Origin: Bacillota bacterium
Lineage (GTDB): Bacteria > Vulcanimicrobiota > JAMDEM01
Direction: 5' to 3'
Length of the DNA: 7,328 nucleotides
NCBI GenBank assembly: GCA_023486985.1
Contig: JAMDEM010000081.1
Span: 7,268-14,595, forward strand
Part shown: positions 1 through 6,282 of the stretch, piece after piece
Layout: every line of letters starts with the position of its first letter
How positions within the stretch are numbered: position 1 is the first letter of the stretch
Position numbers and translations under genes: made by a program
The notes under the pieces: model-generated
The model's database searches: none
Told to the model about the DNA's origin: nothing
The model's input: the letters and a program-made list of their open reading frames with translations, nothing else

Positions 1-116
1 TTACATCAGACCCCATCTCTTTTATCTGAACCCTTCGCAAGCCTGTAGAATTCGTTTGTTAAGCCACCCCTCATAGAATAATAGACCTGCTGGGCAATTT
101 CTTCGGTTCCAAGGCC
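1..116. repeat. Inverted composite copy of two RND gene pieces
   Basis: Positions 1-43 are the exact reverse complement of 709-751, and positions 39-116 are the exact reverse complement of 940-1017. The two blocks share GGCTT at their joint (709-713 and 1013-1017), so the junction sits within a 5-base microhomology. After 116 the sequence is normal RND coding sequence on the plus strand. No mismatch was found in either block when I compared them base by base. The reading frame of the native gene is closed here by stops at 46, 79 and 82. Exact identity, inversion, short block length and a microhomology joint are typical of template-switch chimeras from whole-genome amplification or of a misassembled contig end. 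A genuine recent rearrangement cannot be excluded from sequence alone. Confidence 0.93.
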
Positions 117-117
117 C

Positions 118-1908
118 ATAATCCTGGCTCTTCTTGCTTCAATGATTGTATCATTCACTCTTACTTCCCTGATGGCGGCAAAACTCTTAAGACCCCCTGG
201 AGAGCTTGTAAAAGAAAAAGGCATGTGGCTTTACCGGATAATCCTTACGCCATTCCAAAATTTTCTTGATAAGCTTGAACATGGATACTCAAATTCTATT
301 GGCTGGATGCTTAAACACAGAGCCATCATCCTTCTTACTATCTTTTCAACACTGGTAATCGGCTTTGGATTTTATTACTTCATCGGCAGTGAAATGATGC
401 CCCTTGCCGATGTGGGGCAAGCTTACGGCATTCTGGAAGCTCAGCCTAATACTTCTTTTGAGCAGACTGAGAAAATGACAACCCAGTTTGAAAAAATCAT
501 TCTTAAACATCCTGAAATAATAAAAGTTTCCACTGAAATAGGCGCTGAAACCATGTTTGAATCCTTCAGTCCCTTCTTTACCGGCTATTCAATGGGACAG
601 GTTAACAGCTCAACTTTCATGTTTACTTTCAAAGACAAGGATGAGAGGAAGAAAACCATCTGGGATGTCATGGATTCAATCCAGAAAGAAGCTCTTGAAA
701 CTATTCCTGGCTTGCGAAGGGTTCAGATAAAAGAGATGGGGTCTGATGTAATGGCATCATCCTCCGCACCCATACAGATTCTCGTTTATGGCAAAGATTT
801 TGGATTAATTGAAAAACTAAGCAATGAATCCCTTAAGATTGCCAATAATATAAAAGGGCTTTATCAGGGGGCATTAGACTGGAGTCTTACCAGGCCTGAC
901 TATGAAATAAAGATTGACCCAAGAAGAGCAATGGAAATCGGCCTTGGAACCGAAGAAATTGCCCAGCAGGTCTATTATTCTATGAGGGGTGGCTTAACAA
1001 ACGAATTCTACAGGCTTCCCAACATAAGACAAAATACCATTCTGGTAAGGTACGACCAGGATGACCGGAAAAACAATATTGCTCTTGAAAACATGTACAT
1101 CACAACCACTGACGGCAGGCAGATACCATTAAAAACTGTTGCAACTATAGAATATAAAGGCGCACCCACAATTATTGAACATGACGGACTGCGCCGGGTC
1201 AACACCCTCACGGGATATTATAGAATCGGCGGACCGCCTTCAATGGATCTGAGCATGGACATAGAAATGAAGGCAATGCAGAAGATTAATTTCCCTCCGG
1301 GATACGGCATGGAAGTAAGAGGAGACATGACCCAGATGATGGACTCATTCAGAAGACTCCTTGCAGGGCTTCTTTTTGCCTTCCTTTTTATGTTCCTTAT
1401 TCTTGTTGCCCAGTTCAGGGGATTCCTCCAGCCCCTGCAGATGATTATGTCCCTGCCCCTGGAACTCACCGGAGTTTTTATTGCACTTTTTTTACTGCAT
1501 CAAAACTTTTCAACCGTATCCATAATGGCAATAATTGTGTTAAGCGGAATGGATATTACAACGGCAATCCTTCTTGTGGACATGATAATAAATTACCGCG
1601 ACAGGGGCGTTCCAAGAGATGAAGCGGTGATGAAAGCCTGCCCCCAGAGGTTAAGACCCATTCTTATGACTTCCATCATTACAATACTGGTAATGATTCC
1701 TGTTTCACTTTTCCCGAGAACAGGCATGGATGCTTATTCTCCACTGGGCACAGTTGTAGTTGGAGGACTGATTATCGGCACAATTTTGAGCCTGTTTGTG
1801 ATACCGCTTATGCATACTTATGTTGATGATTTTATAAAACTGATTAACCGCATCTTCCTTAAGAGAAAGTGGGAATGGCCTGTTACTAAGTCGATTGATG
1901 AGATATAA
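118..1908 (+). CDS. RND efflux pump inner-membrane permease, C-terminal part (5' end missing)
   Basis: This is the C-terminal half of an RND (AcrB/CusA superfamily) proton-driven exporter, which moves solutes from the inner membrane or periplasm towards an outer-membrane channel. The open frame begins with a helix reading IILALLASMIVSFTLT, matching TM6 of RND proteins, so the gene originally extended upstream. The first ATG (142) lies inside that helix and is not a real start. Numbering from that ATG, TM7 is about 61-80, followed by the GSEMMPLADVG segment that opens the second periplasmic domain, the porter/docking region to about 400, then TM8-12 (about 405-425, 435-453, 457-482, 507-525, 534-556). 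RLRPILMT at 503-510 and PLGTVVVGGLIIG at 534-546 are family signatures. Full-length members have about 1,000-1,050 residues and about 600 remain. TM4, with its usual proton-relay acids, is missing, so the metal versus drug subfamily cannot be decided. The TolC-like gene follows after 22 bases. Confidence 0.93.
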   Translation: MILALLASMIVSFTLTSLMAAKLLRPPGELVKEKGMWLYRIILTPFQNFLDKLEHGYSNSIGWMLKHRAIILLTIFSTLVIGFGFYYFIGSEMMPLADVGQAYGILEAQPNTSFEQTEKMTTQFEKIILKHPEIIKVSTEIGAETMFESFSPFFTGYSMGQVNSSTFMFTFKDKDERKKTIWDVMDSIQKEALETIPGLRRVQIKEMGSDVMASSSAPIQILVYGKDFGLIEKLSNESLKIANNIKGLYQGALDWSLTRPDYEIKIDPRRAMEIGLGTEEIAQQVYYSMRGGLTNEFYRLPNIRQNTILVRYDQDDRKNNIALENMYITTTDGRQIPLKTVATIEYKGAPTIIEHDGLRRVNTLTGYYRIGGPPSMDLSMDIEMKAMQKINFPPGYGMEVRGDMTQMMDSFRRLLAGLLFAFLFMFLILVAQFRGFLQPLQMIMSLPLELTGVFIALFLLHQNFSTVSIMAIIVLSGMDITTAILLVDMIINYRDRGVPRDEAVMKACPQRLRPILMTSIITILVMIPVSLFPRTGMDAYSPLGTVVVGGLIIGTILSLFVIPLMHTYVDDFIKLINRIFLKRKWEWPVTKSIDEI

Positions 1909-1930
1909 GATAGCCACTGGAGGCTGAAAT

Positions 1931-3262
1931 ATGAAAAGAAATAAATACATACTTTTACTGCTGTTTATCCTAATCCCGTTTATACAGGTAAATGTTTTTG
2001 CGGATAATACACAATCTTCCCGGCCTGTCATTAACATGGAAGTTGATCAAAATAAATGTGTAGAGATTGCTCTTAAAGAAAACCTTAATCTGAAGCAGTC
2101 AATCCAGGAGCTCAATCAGTCAAAGGCAAGGGTAAAAGGAGCAGAAGCTTCAGTTTATCCCTGGCTTTCAGCAAACAGCTTTTTAACTACCGGCACTGCC
2201 TCCAACATGTTTGTCTCAGCGCCGGGAGTGATGCCTGATGCAATGAATATGATTCCCCGTGATGGAAGATCTGTCCAGAACCTGTCAATGAGCTTCCCTT
2301 TGTTTACCGGCGGAATCCTGCAGTCAAAAATTAAGGAAAGCCGGGAAAAAGAAAAGGTTGCCGCTTACAGTCTTGATGCGCTAAAATTAGAAGTGGCATT
2401 CAGAACAAAGGAGGCATATTTTCAGGTTCTTTTATCCGAATCGCTGGTGGAAGTAAGAGAGTCTGTTGCAAAAGCTCAGGAAGAACATTTAAAGATTACA
2501 GAAACCCTTCTTAATGCCGGAAAGGTTCCGAAATATTATCTCCTGAGAAATCAGGCGGAGCTTGCCGATGCAAAGCAAATGCTCATTGAAGCAAAGAATA
2601 ACAGAAATCTTGCTCTGGTAAATTTAAAAACAATCATGGGAATAAGTCTTGCATCAGATCTTAAAATAAACGAAAAACTCGGATATTCACTCTTTGGACT
2701 TTCTCTTGAAGAAAGCCTTAAATCAGGCTTAAACAAACGTCCCGAACTTCTGCAGGCAAATCATGAAATCGAGGCGGCGGAAGCAGAAATCAAAGCCGCC
2801 GAGGGCACGTATTTGCCCCAGATTTATCTTTCTTCAAGGTATGACTGGAGAAATCCCGCCGAAGGAGATTTCGACCGGGGATACTCGGTAGGCGTGGTAG
2901 GAAGCCTTCCTCTCTTTGATGCGGGCTCAAGAAAGTCTGCTCTTGATGAGGCTAAAGCAGAAAAGGAAAAAATGACTGCCGCCAGAGATAAAATGCAGCA
3001 GGAAGTTGAAAGAGAAATAACCGACTCCTGGCTCAGCTTAAATTCCGCGCTGGAAAAGATAAAATCCGCCGAAGCGGCATCAGCTCAGGCAGAGGAAGAT
3101 TTAAGAATTGCATGGCTGAGGTATTCGGCCGGCAAGGGAATAAATGTGGAAGTACTCGACTCAATCGCAGCTTACACAAAAGCACGAATTAATTATATTG
3201 CTTCGGTTTATGAGTATAATATCTACAATGCCAGTCTCTTGCGAGCCATGGGAAAGTTCTAA
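1931..3262 (+). CDS. TolC-family outer-membrane efflux channel
   Basis: The protein has 443 residues, a normal size for the outer membrane efflux protein (OEP/TolC) family, which forms trimeric barrels with a long periplasmic helical tunnel docking onto RND pumps. It starts with a signal peptide: basic MKRNK, a hydrophobic stretch about 6-20, and a likely cleavage site after VFA at residue 24. Two OEP repeats follow, about 38-235 and 255-440, each rich in long amphipathic Ala/Glu/Lys helices. The second opens with RPELLQANHEIEAAEAEIKAA, a typical channel helix, and continues with YLPQIYLSSRY and a second beta-hairpin region near SVGVVGSLPLFDAG. There is no obvious lipobox cysteine after the signal. 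GGAGG at 1919-1923 is well placed for ATG 1931. The gene follows the RND gene by 22 bases and precedes the kinase by 16, so the three are probably co-transcribed. Cargo is set by the pump and cannot be read here. Confidence 0.93.
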   Translation: MKRNKYILLLLFILIPFIQVNVFADNTQSSRPVINMEVDQNKCVEIALKENLNLKQSIQELNQSKARVKGAEASVYPWLSANSFLTTGTASNMFVSAPGVMPDAMNMIPRDGRSVQNLSMSFPLFTGGILQSKIKESREKEKVAAYSLDALKLEVAFRTKEAYFQVLLSESLVEVRESVAKAQEEHLKITETLLNAGKVPKYYLLRNQAELADAKQMLIEAKNNRNLALVNLKTIMGISLASDLKINEKLGYSLFGLSLEESLKSGLNKRPELLQANHEIEAAEAEIKAAEGTYLPQIYLSSRYDWRNPAEGDFDRGYSVGVVGSLPLFDAGSRKSALDEAKAEKEKMTAARDKMQQEVEREITDSWLSLNSALEKIKSAEAASAQAEEDLRIAWLRYSAGKGINVEVLDSIAAYTKARINYIASVYEYNIYNASLLRAMGKF

Positions 3263-3263
3263 C

Positions 3264-3281
3264 AGGAGGTTTCCCTTCTTG
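3264..3281 (+). promoter_or_regulatory. Ribosome binding site and TTG start of the kinase gene
   Basis: AGGAGGT at 3264-3270, just after the TolC-like stop codon, is an almost perfect Shine-Dalgarno sequence. Eight bases later the in-frame TTG at 3279-3281 opens MIKKIWIKFALLL, a positively charged start leading straight into the first membrane helix. Longer in-frame starts reaching back to ATG 3144 would overlap the channel gene by over 100 bases and add a 45-residue N-terminus without kinase features. This decides the start as TTG 3279. Confidence 0.85.
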
Positions 3282-4634
3282 ATAAAAAAAATATGGATAA
3301 AATTTGCTCTTCTCCTCATGGGAATAATTATTCTTTCCTTTGGAATGGTAACAATACTTAACCACTATTTTTTTGAAAAACTTTTTAAAAGCTATATAGA
3401 AGACAAAAAGGAATCCCGCAATAATCAGATAACTGAAACGCTTCTTAATCTTTACGAACGGGACGGGAACTGGAGCCGTCTTAAAGAGGAACTTCCTTAC
3501 TTTTGCATGATGCTTGGAACCTGTGTAAAGGTGGTAAATCCAGACGGGAAAATCCTTGCCGATTACTGCGTAAGCGAAGACCACTTTAAAAACCAGTCAT
3601 CCATGTCCATTAATGAAAATTTTTCAACGGTTATACCGCTGAATTTAAAGGGTAAGCTGCTGGCAACCGCTTACCTTAACACCCAGCTTCACGATGATAC
3701 TGCATCCAGGGGAGATTTCGATTTTCAAAATATAATGCATAAATCAATTTTTGCCACTGGCGTTATTTGTGCTTTTTTAATAATAATATTAAGCCTTTTT
3801 ATCTCGCAAATCTTCATAAAGCCGATTGAACAGCTCACCCTGGCTGCGCAGGACATGGGGAAAGGCAACTTTGACCAGGCAGTCAGCATAAATTCAAAAG
3901 ATGAGCTGGGCAAGCTCGGTGAGGCTTTCAATCAGATGGCACAAAAAATAAAAGATCTGGAAGAAATGCGCAAGAAGCTTACCGCCGATGTAGCCCACGA
4001 ATTAAGAACTCCTCTTTCGGTTATTATGGGCTATGTTGAAGCCCTCCAGGACAGGGTAATGGAGCCATCCGAAGAAAACCTGAAATCCATTCAGGAAGAA
4101 GTTCAGAGGCTTGCCCTTCTGGTAGAAAACTTAAGAGAACTTTCATTGGCGGAAAGCGGGAAACTATCTCTTAGCCTTGAAAAAATAAATCTGGTTGAAC
4201 TCTTAAACAGCATTGACGAGAAGATGAAACCCATCCTGCAGGAGAAAAACCTGAAACTGATTATACACTCAAGCGTTGAATCTTTTATTACTGCAGACAG
4301 AAACCTCGTTAACCGGATATTTCTGAACATCCTGCATAATGCTTACAAGTACAGCCCTGATAATGAAAAAATTGAAATCGAGATATCTGCTGATAAAAGT
4401 AAAGTTATAGTTACAGTTACGGATCACGGCACAGGCATAACAAAGGAAGACCTGCCTTATATATTTGAAAGATTTTACCGGGCTGACCAGTCAAGAGCCA
4501 GAGCCACAGGCGGCACGGGAATAGGTCTTGCAATAGCACGGGAGCTTGTATCACTGCATAAAGGGCAAATTGAAGCAAAAAGCCAAATTGGTGCGGGAAC
4601 CCAAATAACAGTTACACTTCCAATTGAAAGGTAA
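3279..4634 (+). CDS. Membrane sensor histidine kinase with HAMP domain
   Basis: This 451-residue protein is a classical two-component sensor that autophosphorylates on histidine and passes the phosphate to a response regulator. TM1 is about 8-30, the periplasmic sensor loop about 31-155, TM2 about 157-180, HAMP about 181-230. The HisKA domain follows with H240 in DVAHELRTP. The ATPase domain has an N box with N350 and N354 (FLNILHNAYKYSP), G1 at 382-386 (DHGTG), an F box around YIFERFYR (394-401) and G2 at 411-418 (GGTGIGLA). All catalytic motifs look intact. The sensor loop holds C76, M77, M78, C82, C97 and H102, possible soft-metal ligands. The gene sits inside the efflux operon, starting 16 bases after the channel gene, and its end is 4 bases from the HMA gene. 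No response regulator gene is adjacent; the nearest is on the opposite strand at 6346-7044. A metal signal is inferred, not shown. Confidence 0.93.
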   Translation: MIKKIWIKFALLLMGIIILSFGMVTILNHYFFEKLFKSYIEDKKESRNNQITETLLNLYERDGNWSRLKEELPYFCMMLGTCVKVVNPDGKILADYCVSEDHFKNQSSMSINENFSTVIPLNLKGKLLATAYLNTQLHDDTASRGDFDFQNIMHKSIFATGVICAFLIIILSLFISQIFIKPIEQLTLAAQDMGKGNFDQAVSINSKDELGKLGEAFNQMAQKIKDLEEMRKKLTADVAHELRTPLSVIMGYVEALQDRVMEPSEENLKSIQEEVQRLALLVENLRELSLAESGKLSLSLEKINLVELLNSIDEKMKPILQEKNLKLIIHSSVESFITADRNLVNRIFLNILHNAYKYSPDNEKIEIEISADKSKVIVTVTDHGTGITKEDLPYIFERFYRADQSRARATGGTGIGLAIARELVSLHKGQIEAKSQIGAGTQITVTLPIER

Positions 4635-4638
4635 AACA

Positions 4639-4845
4639 ATGAAAACCGAAAACTTTACTGTACCAAAGATAGCCTGCGAGGGATGCGTTGAAACCGTAAA
4701 AGGAGCACTGCAAAGGATTTACGGAGTCAGGGATGTTAAAGTAGACATTAAAACAAAGAAGGTTGAAGTTGGAGCTGAAGAAAATGTTGAAAAAAAATCT
4801 TTAATATCCGCCCTCAAGGAAGCTGGTTATCCGCCAAAGGAATAA
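4639..4845 (+). CDS. Small heavy-metal-associated (HMA, CopZ-like) protein
   Basis: A 68-residue stand-alone HMA domain with the ferredoxin-like beta-alpha-beta-beta-alpha-beta fold expected of CopZ/Atx1-type copper chaperones, which are cytoplasmic and hand metal to transporters or bind it. The metal loop is IACEGC with C13 and C16; the residue two before the first cysteine, often Met in copper proteins (MxCxxC), is Ile here. The rest fits the family: a helix after the loop (VETVKGALQRI), the GVRDVKVDIKTKKVEV hairpin, then LISALKEAGYPP at the end. ATG 4639 is preferred because GAAAGG at 4626-4631, inside the last kinase codons, lies seven bases upstream. An in-frame TTG at 4624 would overlap the kinase gene and add five residues. 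Tight spacing makes it the last gene of the operon and is the best local hint that the pump system handles a metal. Copper specificity is an inference. Confidence 0.9.
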   Translation: MKTENFTVPKIACEGCVETVKGALQRIYGVRDVKVDIKTKKVEVGAEENVEKKSLISALKEAGYPPKE

Positions 4846-4854
4846 CTCCCCCTG

Positions 4855-4883
4855 CCCCCTATTTAACAAAGAGGGGTTCTTTT
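4855..4883 (+). terminator. Probable terminator of the efflux operon
   Basis: Ten bases after the HMA stop, CCCCT (4856-4860) can pair with AGGGG (4872-4876) across an 11-base loop, followed by a T-rich run TTCTTTT (4877-4883). The placement fits a rho-independent terminator, but the stem is only five pairs and the loop is wide. The preceding CTCCCCCTGCCCCCT context resembles C-rich/G-rich palindromes scattered in some environmental bacterial genomes, so it may also be a dispersed repeat. The T-run overlaps the first bases of the next stem-loop repeat. Confidence 0.5.
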
Positions 4884-4929
4884 GCGATTGAATACTCCGC
4901 AGTTTCCTGCGGAGTGTCGTGCCGCAAAA
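4880..4929 (-). repeat. Structured stem-loop repeat, copy 1
   Basis: The element has two nested stems. The outer stem pairs TTTTGCG (4880-4886) with CGCAAAA (4923-4929), seven pairs. The inner stem pairs ACTCCGCAG (4894-4902) with CTGCGGAGT (4907-4915), nine pairs, around a four-base loop that reads GAAA, a GNRA-type tetraloop, on the minus strand. The minus-strand reading matches copy 2 at 6283-6333 in the same order, including the unpaired arm GCACGAC. It is not followed by a T-run on either strand beyond the inner stem, so it does not look like a simple terminator. Function unknown; candidates are a REP/MITE-like mobile repeat or a small structured RNA element. Confidence 0.8.
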
Positions 4930-5077
4930 CAAGCTTGCTTATTTACCCGGTAAAAGATGCGAGATATGTATAGGCAATAAAACAACCCGATTCTCCCACA
5001 CTTAGTTAAAGGATAATTCATTGCCCCATAGAATATAATTTTCATATTTAAACTTGTATCAGATGGGAGCGGTTTAA
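4930..5077 (+). other. Upstream region of the membrane protein gene with a possible -10 box
   Basis: This gap presumably carries the promoter for the gene at 5078, since a terminator-like hairpin and a repeat separate it from the efflux operon. TATAAT at 5034-5039 is a perfect -10 hexamer, about 40 bases before the start codon, but at 17 bases upstream there is only GGATAA, so no convincing -35 box. GGGAG at 5065-5069 is the ribosome binding site, eight bases before ATG 5078. A tiny hairpin TTTAC/GTAAA lies near 4941-4955. Nothing else is recognisable. Confidence 0.35.
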
Positions 5078-6109
5078 ATGGCGCCAGATTATCCGGAGCA
5101 TCGAGAAGTTGACGGAATGTATGTTCTTTCAAGCAAACCGGTTAAAAAGAAGCCGGAGCAAGCCATGCCTGACGAAGAAGCTTATACCAGATACCTGAAT
5201 TTCGACCACCACGCTCTTGTGATACAATATTCGGCTGCCATTCTTATAGCCATGGGTTTCCTGGAAATTTTATGCGGAATTCTTGGGACCATGCAAACCT
5301 TCATACACTTCTTTCTATGGAAAAATCACACCTTGACAAACCTGATAACCGGTGCTGCAGATATTTTTCTTGGAATTTTTCTTCTCATGGACCAGGAATG
5401 GGCACGCCCTCTTGTTCTTTTAAGAACTGTTGTAGGAGTAATTGTATATGCTGCAACTCTCATCCCCTATGGAAACTACTTTTTTATAGGTATTCAGGTT
5501 ATTTACAGCGCCGCACTGATAGCGCTTTTAAGCACGAGGGGAACAAGAGTCAGGTCAAACTTGCTGGGAATTCCAGCACTTGTAATTCTTGTGGCATCAA
5601 TGATTGGTCTTATAGTATCCCCGGGCACCTACTTCAAGGGCGAAAAACTGCCAAACGGCGATCTTGTCGGCAATAAATACACAAGCATAAACTTTAGGAT
5701 TTTTTTGAAACGCCCGTCTGAAGACTGGAAAATAATAGATAAAGATGTTAATAAGGAATTCAAGGGTGGAATTATTAAACTTACATGCGGTGATGCAAAC
5801 TTTGTTCTTTCGTCAGAAAAAACTGCTATGAACGAAACGGAATATGCAGATTCCATAGAAACTAAATACCTGCAAAACTCCAGGCTCACTTATCAAAAAC
5901 TCTTAAGAGAGCCGTCAATTGTTCAAGACTTCAAAGCATTAAGTTTGACTTACAATCTAATTTCTGACCATAAAAAATACAGATACAGGCTCTGGTCATT
6001 TAAAAAAGAGGCAATAAATTACTCCGCAATTGGATGGTGTTCTGAAGAAAACTTTTCCAAATATGAAAATGATTTTCAATCGATAATCGACAGCCTGAAA
6101 TTCATATAA
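5078..6109 (+). CDS. Unrecognised membrane protein: about five helices plus a PsbP/DUF1795-like C-terminal domain
   Basis: I do not recognise this 343-residue protein as a named family. Residues 1-45 are hydrophilic and charged. Five hydrophobic segments follow, about 48-71, 87-104, 110-130, 133-152 and 162-181, with short loops. Residues 186-343 form a soluble domain. Its end, YRLWSFKKEAINYSAIGW then FSKYENDFQSIIDSLKF, resembles the closing strands and helix of PsbP-like or DUF1795 domains, which end in a similar 'f..i..SF.f' helix; this is pattern recognition, not a search. The five helices put the two termini on opposite sides of the membrane, so the C-terminal domain may face the periplasm. 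No signal peptide or catalytic motif is visible. ATG 5078 is chosen for GGGAG eight bases upstream; M14 (5117) is an alternative. The gene lies alone between two inverted stem-loop repeats and is convergent with the response regulator. Confidence 0.8.
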   Translation: MAPDYPEHREVDGMYVLSSKPVKKKPEQAMPDEEAYTRYLNFDHHALVIQYSAAILIAMGFLEILCGILGTMQTFIHFFLWKNHTLTNLITGAADIFLGIFLLMDQEWARPLVLLRTVVGVIVYAATLIPYGNYFFIGIQVIYSAALIALLSTRGTRVRSNLLGIPALVILVASMIGLIVSPGTYFKGEKLPNGDLVGNKYTSINFRIFLKRPSEDWKIIDKDVNKEFKGGIIKLTCGDANFVLSSEKTAMNETEYADSIETKYLQNSRLTYQKLLREPSIVQDFKALSLTYNLISDHKKYRYRLWSFKKEAINYSAIGWCSEENFSKYENDFQSIIDSLKFI

Positions 6110-6160
6110 GCAAAGGTGCGTCCCGACCGATTAGGGAGGGTTTCACAAAGTGAAAAGCAC

Positions 6161-6221
6161 GGGTTTTGGCTGGAACTTCTTGGCGAAGCGGAAGCAGAGC
6201 ATAGAAGGTTCCGCAAAACCC
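6161..6221. ncRNA. Candidate structured RNA stem (unknown family)
   Basis: GGGTTTTG (6161-6168) pairs perfectly with CAAAACCC (6214-6221). After an asymmetric internal loop (GCT against G), GGAAC (6172-6176) pairs with GTTCC (6208-6212), then TTCT (6177-6180) with AGAA (6203-6206) around one bulged G. That makes 17 pairs closing a 22-base loop. A 6-pair hairpin lies just before (6141-6155) and an 8-pair hairpin with one bulge just after (6238-6256). Whether it is transcribed, and from which strand, is unknown. Confidence 0.4.
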
Positions 6222-6237
6222 TGATTTCAAGGATGAA

Positions 6238-6256
6238 GCCGGGCTGGCAAGCCGGC
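6238..6256. repeat. GC-rich hairpin
   Basis: GCC plus GGCT (6238-6240 and 6242-6245, with G6241 bulged) pairs with AGCCGGC (6250-6256), about seven to eight pairs closed by the loop GGCA. There is no T-run after it on the plus strand, so an intrinsic terminator is unlikely. Confidence 0.45.
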
Positions 6257-6282
6257 GATAGTGAAGCGGAAAATTAAATTTG

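Noticed and set aside
6..224. Minus-strand open frame containing an RND-like peptide
   Set aside because: Its RND-like part is created by the inverted copy of 940-1017, and it continues into the antisense of the native pump gene; no ribosome binding site.
3144..3278. Longer N-terminus for the histidine kinase starting at ATG 3144
   Set aside because: It overlaps the end of the channel gene, and TTG 3279 has AGGAGGT at ideal spacing and begins directly before TM1.
4624..4638. TTG 4624 as start of the HMA gene
   Set aside because: ATG 4639 has GAAAGG seven bases upstream and gives the normal HMA N-terminus; the extension overlaps the kinase gene.
4863..5132. Minus-strand 89-residue open frame
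   Set aside because: It crosses the terminator-like palindrome, the stem-loop repeat and the start of the membrane protein gene; composition does not look coding.
5272..5676. 134-residue plus-strand open frame within the membrane protein gene
   Set aside because: It is the +2 frame shadow of 5078-6109, with Cys/Ser-rich unlikely composition.
6110..6280. c-di-GMP (GEMM) riboswitch
   Set aside because: CCGCAAAACCC and GCCGGGCTGG vaguely recall it, but the conserved core with its tetraloop and receptor is absent and the position is 3' of both genes.
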